From Betaproteobacteria bacterium (lineage in GTDB: Bacteria > Pseudomonadota > Gammaproteobacteria > Burkholderiales > Eutrophovitaceae), in contig CP070643.1 in the NCBI GenBank assembly GCA_020354125.1, forward strand, positions 2,301,372 to 2,365,371: a DNA stretch of 64,000 bases, read 5' to 3'. The position numbers and the translations under genes are program-made. Each line of letters starts with the position of its first letter. Positions within the stretch are counted from its first letter, which is position 1. Positions 59,695 through 64,000 of this stretch are shown one piece after another. Under the pieces are notes generated by a model, which saw only the letters and a program-made list of their open reading frames with translations, made no database searches and was not told where the DNA came from.

Positions 59695-61008
59695 TCAACC
59701 GCCATACCTTGGCAACCATAGCGCGATCTCCGGAAAAAATACTACCGTCGCCAATACGCTGGCCTGAAGAATCAGAAACGGCCACATCGCCGAGAAGATA
59801 TCGTTCAAAGAAACTTCCGGTGGTGCGACCCCTTTCAAATAGAATGCGGCCGGTCCAAACGGTGGCGTCAGATACGAGAGCTGCATGTTGAGACAAAACA
59901 GGACGCCGAACCACACGGGATCGTAGCCAAGCTCGCGCACAATCGGCACAAAGATCGGCATGGTAAGCAGGCAAATGCCGACCCAATCCATGATGCACCC
60001 AAGCGCAAACAGAATCGCCATCATGAGAAAAATAATGCCGAGCGCCGGAACGTCGAGACCGGCAAACAACTCGCGAATGAAGCCAGGACCGCCAGCAAGG
60101 TTATAGACCCCGATCATTGCCGTCGCGCCGAAGGATAACCAGAGAAGCATGCCGCAGGTCTGCATGGTCTGGCGGATCGAATCGCGCATGATCGGCCAGG
60201 TCAGTTCGCGACGCACCAGCGCGGCGATCATGGTACCGACCACGCCCATCGCTGCCGCTTCGGTCACCGAGGCAATTCCAAAATAAATCGTTCCCAGCAC
60301 CGCGGAAATCACCAGCATTGGCAGTGCGAGACCCTTGAGCAAAGCCAGCTTGGCAAGCGCGCTGACATTGCGCTCCTCGGCCGGCGCGACCGGCCCGAGT
60401 CGGGGATTGACCTGACAGCGCACAAAGATATACGCCATGTAGACGCTTGACAGCATCAGGGCCGGCACGATGTTGGCAATGAACAGGTCTCCGATCGCAA
60501 CATTGACCGTCAGGCCGTAAATGATCAGTACGATAGAAGGTGGAATCATCGTGCCGAGTGAACCTCCGGCGCAGATGGTGCCAATCGCCAGCTTCTTGTC
60601 GTAGCCAAGCCGCAGCATCTGCGGCAAGGCGATCAGACCGAGCAGCACGATCTCGCCGCCAATAATGCCGGTCATGGCGCCCATGATGGTCGCCACAATC
60701 ATGGTCTGAATTGCCAGTCCGCCGGGCAGTCCGCCTGCCCATACCCGCATGGCGCTGAACAAGTCTTTCGCCACACCGCAGCGCTCCATGATCGATGCCA
60801 TCAGGATGAACATCGGCACGGCCACCAAGGCATACTCGTTCATGAACGTGTAGATGCGACTGGCGATGAGAGTCAGGCCATCGGTGCCGAACAGCAAGAG
60901 CGTGAAGGTGACCCCTATCAGTCCGGTGACAAACGCCAACGGCAAGCCGAGCAGCAACAGCAGGATCATCCCGCCGAACATCAACACGGTGATCCATTCA
61001 ATGCTCAA
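59695..61008 (-). CDS. TRAP transporter large permease subunit DctM
   Basis: This protein has about 437 residues with 12 or more spans. Beginning SIEWITVLMFGGMILLLLLGLPLAFVTGL, it has the family's GGSLGTMIPPSIVLIIYG, PVWFGVLFCLNMQLSYLTPPFGP and the C-terminal motifs. The start is a TTG that overlaps the DctQ stop (TTGA), which gives the usual N-terminus; a longer frame would overlap DctQ by 90 bases. It imports an organic acid or similar solute driven by an ion gradient. Confidence 0.94.
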   Translation of the reverse strand: MSIEWITVLMFGGMILLLLLGLPLAFVTGLIGVTFTLLLFGTDGLTLIASRIYTFMNEYALVAVPMFILMASIMERCGVAKDLFSAMRVWAGGLPGGLAIQTMIVATIMGAMTGIIGGEIVLLGLIALPQMLRLGYDKKLAIGTICAGGSLGTMIPPSIVLIIYGLTVNVAIGDLFIANIVPALMLSSVYMAYIFVRCQVNPRLGPVAPAEERNVSALAKLALLKGLALPMLVISAVLGTIYFGIASVTEAAAMGVVGTMIAALVRRELTWPIMRDSIRQTMQTCGMLLWLSFGATAMIGVYNLAGGPGFIRELFAGLDVPALGIIFLMMAILFALGCIMDWVGICLLTMPIFVPIVRELGYDPVWFGVLFCLNMQLSYLTPPFGPAAFYLKGVAPPEVSLNDIFSAMWPFLILQASVLATVVFFPEIALWLPRYGG

Positions 61009-61517
61009 CGGCTCGATCCCGAGTAACTGCGCCTGCCAATGCGCCGGAGGTCCTCGATGACATGCATCACCGTTTGCAGACTCATGATTGCAGCGCACAC
61101 GGCGAACAGGGATTTGAGATACGCGGGTATCGGCCAGTTCAGGGCGGTGCCTGTAGTCTCACCGTGCTGCACTGCTTGCCAGCCTTGCGCAGTTGCCGCA
61201 TATGTCAGGAACAGCAGGAAAACCAGTGTCAGCAACGAGCTCAACAGTCGCGCCCAGGCCTGCATTGCAGGCGGCATTTTTTCATAGGCATAACTGATGG
61301 TGATGTGGCGCCGCGAAGAATGAACATACGGTCCGCCGATGACGAAACAGGTCGCGGCGCATGCGATCGACAGCTCGTGCACCCAAATGGTGGGCAGGCC
61401 GACGGCATAGCGCATCAGCACTTCAAATGCGCTGATCGCGACAATCAGCAGAAACAGGTAACTCGCGGCATTGCCGATGGTATGGACGAAACGCGTGACT
61501 GGAGAACGTTCCGACAT
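61005..61517 (-). CDS. TRAP transporter small permease subunit DctQ
   Basis: This 170-residue protein has four spans (YLFLLIVAISAFEVLMRYAVGLP, IWVHELSIACAATCFVIGGPYVH, LLSSLLTLVFLLFLTYAATAQGW, LKSLFAVCAAIMSLQTVMHVIEDL). The segment VLMRYAVGLPTIWVHEL is the DctQ signature. It binds DctM to form the membrane part of the TRAP importer. The two genes overlap. Confidence 0.94.
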   Translation of the reverse strand: MSERSPVTRFVHTIGNAASYLFLLIVAISAFEVLMRYAVGLPTIWVHELSIACAATCFVIGGPYVHSSRRHITISYAYEKMPPAMQAWARLLSSLLTLVFLLFLTYAATAQGWQAVQHGETTGTALNWPIPAYLKSLFAVCAAIMSLQTVMHVIEDLRRIGRRSYSGSSR

Positions 61518-61549
61518 GGTTCGCTCAAATGACTGACGACCACCTGCAG

Positions 61550-62572
61550 TCAGTCAAGCAACCCGAGCTGTTTCAGATAAGCAACCTGCGAATCATAGAT
61601 GCGTTGCGCCATGGGACTACGCTCCGCGTATTTCTTCCACACACCCTGCGCGATCTGGCGGAACTTGCGCCGCTCTACTGCAGGCAGATCGATCGTCTCG
61701 AAGCCGAGTTCGTCGGCCTGGGCCACAATCGATTCGTCGGCGGCGCGGTTACGTTCGATCATTTCGGTGGTGAAGATTCCGACTTCCTCAACGACCAGTG
61801 CTTTCAGATCATCGGGAAGCGCGTTCCATTCATTCATGTTGACGGCAAAATCGGCCATCGGCATCGAATGGTAACCGGGGTAGATCGGATACGGAGCAAG
61901 TTTGTGATAGCCGAGATCCTGGTTCATCGACAGCGTGCCCCAGTCACTGGCATCAACCACACCGCGCTCGAGCGCTGTATAGACTTCACTGCCGGGAAGA
62001 TTAACCGGGGCTGCGCCCAGAATCTGAAAGATGTCCTGACCAATGCCCTGCGGCGCACGGATCTTGACGCCCTTGAAATCGGTCAGTTTGCGAATCGGTT
62101 TCTTGGAGACCAGGCTCTCCGCGCCGTACCAGACGCCACCCACAAAAAACACGTTATACCGACCGTACAACTCTCGGGCCAGTTCGAGACCGCCGCCGTT
62201 TTCCAGCCACTGGCGCATCTGCTCGGGAGTCTCGAATCCACCTTGTGGATCGCTTAGCAGTGCGAACGCGGCATCCTTGCCGGTGAAATAGGCGGGACCA
62301 CTATGGTGTGCCTGGAGAATACCGGCACTGACCGCGTCAAGGCTCTCGGTGGACGAGACCACCGCACCAACCGCCAGCGGCTCTATTGTCAGTCGTCCGC
62401 CTGAACGATCAGTCACTCGTTGGGCAAATTCCTCGAAAATCTGATGCGGCAGCGTCCCAGCCTGCCACAACGACTGCGCCTTCCAGACAACTTCATCCTG
62501 CCCACCATCCTGGCCGCATCCGGCCAGCACTAACGTCACTGCCGCGAATAGCGCAGCCCTCGTCAATCTCAT
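61550..62572 (-). CDS. TRAP transporter solute-binding lipoprotein DctP
   Basis: This 340-residue protein has a lipoprotein signal ending LVLAGCGQD. The body has the DctP signature VWKAQSLWQAGTLPHQIFEEFAQRVTDRSGG and the Arg in VKIRAPQGIGQDIF, which normally binds a substrate carboxylate. ALERGVVDASDWGTLSMNQDLGYHKLA is also typical. GGGGGAG six bases before the ATG supports this start. It captures a carboxylate-containing substrate for DctQM. Confidence 0.94.
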   Translation of the reverse strand: MRLTRAALFAAVTLVLAGCGQDGGQDEVVWKAQSLWQAGTLPHQIFEEFAQRVTDRSGGRLTIEPLAVGAVVSSTESLDAVSAGILQAHHSGPAYFTGKDAAFALLSDPQGGFETPEQMRQWLENGGGLELARELYGRYNVFFVGGVWYGAESLVSKKPIRKLTDFKGVKIRAPQGIGQDIFQILGAAPVNLPGSEVYTALERGVVDASDWGTLSMNQDLGYHKLAPYPIYPGYHSMPMADFAVNMNEWNALPDDLKALVVEEVGIFTTEMIERNRAADESIVAQADELGFETIDLPAVERRKFRQIAQGVWKKYAERSPMAQRIYDSQVAYLKQLGLLD

Positions 62573-62715
62573 CCTCGCTCCCCCTGTTATTGCCACGCTA
62601 CCTCGTGCCGGGTGCGCGGCTTGTTATCGCAACCCCAGTATTCCGCCCGTTTCTTGTCCGGTAACTCACCCTGCCAGCCGGTGATGGCACGGTTCATCAA
62701 GACGCTGGCATGCCA

Positions 62716-63582
62716 CTAGCGCGGATACTCGCGCCCGGTGCCGCGGTAAAGAATTTGGAACGACTCCTCCGCGATTTTTGCGTGCATCGCCATTTCGTCA
62801 GGACCGAAATCCACTTTCGGCGCCGGCTCCAGCTGGAAGTTGTGATGATTATCTTCGCCGCGCACCAGCGTCGCATAATCGCGCGCTCCGGTAATCTGAC
62901 TAACATAAGTGGGAACGTAACGTATTGCCAAACCGATGCGGCGAGTATCAGTTGGATTCGGATTGGATCCATGCACGATTCGAACATGATGCAACGACAT
63001 CTCGCCGGGTTTCAGTGGCAAATCGACCAACTTGCTCTCGTCTACCTCGACCTGCACTTCCTGGCCACGTGTCAGGAGATTGTGCTCGGCGTAGGTGTCG
63101 ACGTGCGGCAACTGATCCAGCAAGTGGCTGCCCGGCAACATGCGCATGGCACCGTTCGCCAGTGTCACATCCGACAACGCGATCCAGGCGGTCACCACAT
63201 CAGGATGCGACAAACCCCAATAGGTCGAATCCTGATGCCACGAAATGAAAGCATCATCATGCGGCTCCTTGATGAAGAAGTTGGTGCCCCAGGCAAGAAT
63301 ATTCGGCCCGAGGATGTCTTCGACTGCATCGAGAATTCTTGGATCGCGGATCAATTGGTTGATCCAGGTGAAGACGAGGTGCGGTTTATTGCGCACCGCT
63401 GTTTTCATGATTGGCTGGTGCGCAGCTTCGTAGTCCTCGAGTTTCTTCCGGTACGCCGCCGCTTCGGACTCAGGCATAGCGCGCAGCGGAAAGAAGAACC
63501 CGTCACGATTGTACTTTTCAATCTGCTCTTCTGTGAGACACTTCAGAGTCCGTGTAGGGCTTTCTACCTGCGAAGTTTGCAT
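62716..63582 (-). CDS. phytanoyl-CoA dioxygenase family Fe(II)/2-oxoglutarate oxygenase
   Basis: This protein has about 288 residues. The Fe ligands are His and Asp of SWHQDSTYWGL and the distal His of LHHVRIVHGSNPNPTDTRRIGLAIRY, where the Arg should bind 2-oxoglutarate. The opening LTEEQIEKYNRDGFFFPLRAM is also family-typical. It probably hydroxylates a small organic compound, possibly the TRAP substrate or a related one. AAGGAG six bases before the ATG fixes the start. Confidence 0.94.
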   Translation of the reverse strand: MQTSQVESPTRTLKCLTEEQIEKYNRDGFFFPLRAMPESEAAAYRKKLEDYEAAHQPIMKTAVRNKPHLVFTWINQLIRDPRILDAVEDILGPNILAWGTNFFIKEPHDDAFISWHQDSTYWGLSHPDVVTAWIALSDVTLANGAMRMLPGSHLLDQLPHVDTYAEHNLLTRGQEVQVEVDESKLVDLPLKPGEMSLHHVRIVHGSNPNPTDTRRIGLAIRYVPTYVSQITGARDYATLVRGEDNHHNFQLEPAPKVDFGPDEMAMHAKIAEESFQILYRGTGREYPR

Positions 63583-63798
63583 GGACGACTCCTTAAAGCG
63601 ATATTCACCGTGAGCCACCAAGCAGCGGCTCCCGGCGGGGCTCAATCCGTAATTCTAGGGCAATTGATAGCCTCTTACACTGGATCGGACGTGACGCAGG
63701 CTCTTAGCTGCACTCAAAGAGAGCAGGCTCGCATCGGCTCCGGAAAAGTCAGGATTAACCGCAAAGCTCGTTCGACAATTGTACGCTTCGCGCATCGC

Positions 63799-64000
63799 TT
63801 ACGCAGATCCGCCTTGCAGTGCATCCTCGCTTTCGATCCGTTCCCAAAGCTCGCGGATCATGTCTTTGAGCATCTGCGCTTCCTGCCAGCGATCCGACAA
63901 TTCATAGCCATCTGGTCCGGTGATGGCGTATTCCTTCGGGCCGAGCTCGCAGAGAAAAGTCAGCGTCGCACTACTTGGCGCACGCTTGCGCCAGGAGCGA
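63799..64000 (-). CDS. C-terminus of a probable sugar isomerase-like TIM-barrel protein
   Basis: The minus strand holds 66 codons and a TAA, open to the window edge. The sequence TLTFLCELGPKEYAITGPDG followed by YELSDRWQEAQMLKDMIREL resembles the C-terminal end of sugar phosphate isomerase/epimerase-like proteins, where an E-F/L-G-P motif is followed by a helix. The rest of the gene is outside. It lies upstream of the dioxygenase and TRAP series, which suggests a sugar- or polyol-related pathway. Confidence 0.6.
   Translation of the reverse strand, partial: RSWRKRAPSSATLTFLCELGPKEYAITGPDGYELSDRWQEAQMLKDMIRELWERIESEDALQGGSA

Noticed and set aside
61009..61098. Longer N-terminus for DctM
   Set aside because: It would overlap DctQ by about 90 bases and places a Cys/His-rich segment before the normal first span. 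The TTG overlapping the DctQ stop gives the family N-terminus.

Overview
The window is about 64 kb of dense, roughly 57-58% GC bacterial DNA, most likely from a gammaproteobacterium, probably an uncultured marine or sediment lineage. This rests on gene content: system I cytochrome c maturation genes, FabI, an HAE-type RND pump, MscL and MscS, a TRAP transporter, Tat and lipoprotein signals, and FNR-type operator sequences. It is an inference from family membership, not a placement. No rRNA, tRNA, CRISPR array or complete insertion sequence was recognised. Both ends are cut inside genes.

Region 1 (1-21 kb) is a large c-type cytochrome locus. On the minus strand, from about 11.1 kb down to 1, lie an NHL-propeller lipoprotein, a CRP/FNR-family regulator, a tetraheme cytochrome, a parvulin-type prolyl isomerase, a predicted outer-membrane beta-barrel, four triheme c7-like cytochromes arranged as a mirrored duplication around a helical periplasmic protein, and two more NHL lipoproteins. 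A diheme cytochrome c diverges at 11.1 kb. A second minus-strand series (19.4 to 11.9 kb) runs ccmF-ccmG-ccmH-ccmI, a Sel1-repeat protein, a monoheme cytochrome c and two stand-alone regulator-type beta-propellers, many with ATGA overlaps. A tetraheme cytochrome of three domains diverges from ccmF. Together there are 23 CxxCH sites with part of the attachment machinery. The simplest reading is an electron-transfer pathway across the periplasm, perhaps through the outer membrane as a porin-cytochrome conduit. That function is inferred.

Region 2 (21-29.5 kb) holds fabI with a nitronate monooxygenase-family flavoprotein, a class I/II aminotransferase, an outer-membrane protein, an alpha/beta-hydrolase lipoprotein and a tannase-family esterase. 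A perfect FNR consensus (TTGAT-N4-ATCAA) lies upstream of fabI, and related sites lie upstream of three other genes.

Region 3 (29.7-43.5 kb) holds two paralogous DUF3604 proteins. The second is in a tight cluster with a HupE/UreJ-like membrane protein, a membrane-anchored prolyl isomerase and a periplasmic protein. Between the copies are a DUF5996 protein, two small lipoproteins and a DUF1254/DUF1214 deletion remnant. An RND adaptor-permease pair follows. Its stop codon abuts a 231-bp MITE-like element.

Region 4 (43.5-54.9 kb) is a mix: an exported Nudix-like protein, a VOC protein, MscS, a YVTN-propeller lipoprotein, MscL with a C-terminal zinc ribbon, secreted small proteins, an SDR lacking the catalytic Tyr, and a dienelactone hydrolase fused to an NTF2-like domain. 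A 14-bp tandem repeat and a second MITE-like element lie here.

Region 5 (55-64 kb) looks catabolic: a Tat-exported solute-binding protein, a cupin, and a long minus-strand series of phytanoyl-CoA dioxygenase-like protein, TRAP DctP-DctQ-DctM, Zn alcohol dehydrogenase, MetX-like hydrolase and NIPSNAP protein. The end of a probable sugar-isomerase-like protein lies upstream. The substrate cannot be read from sequence.
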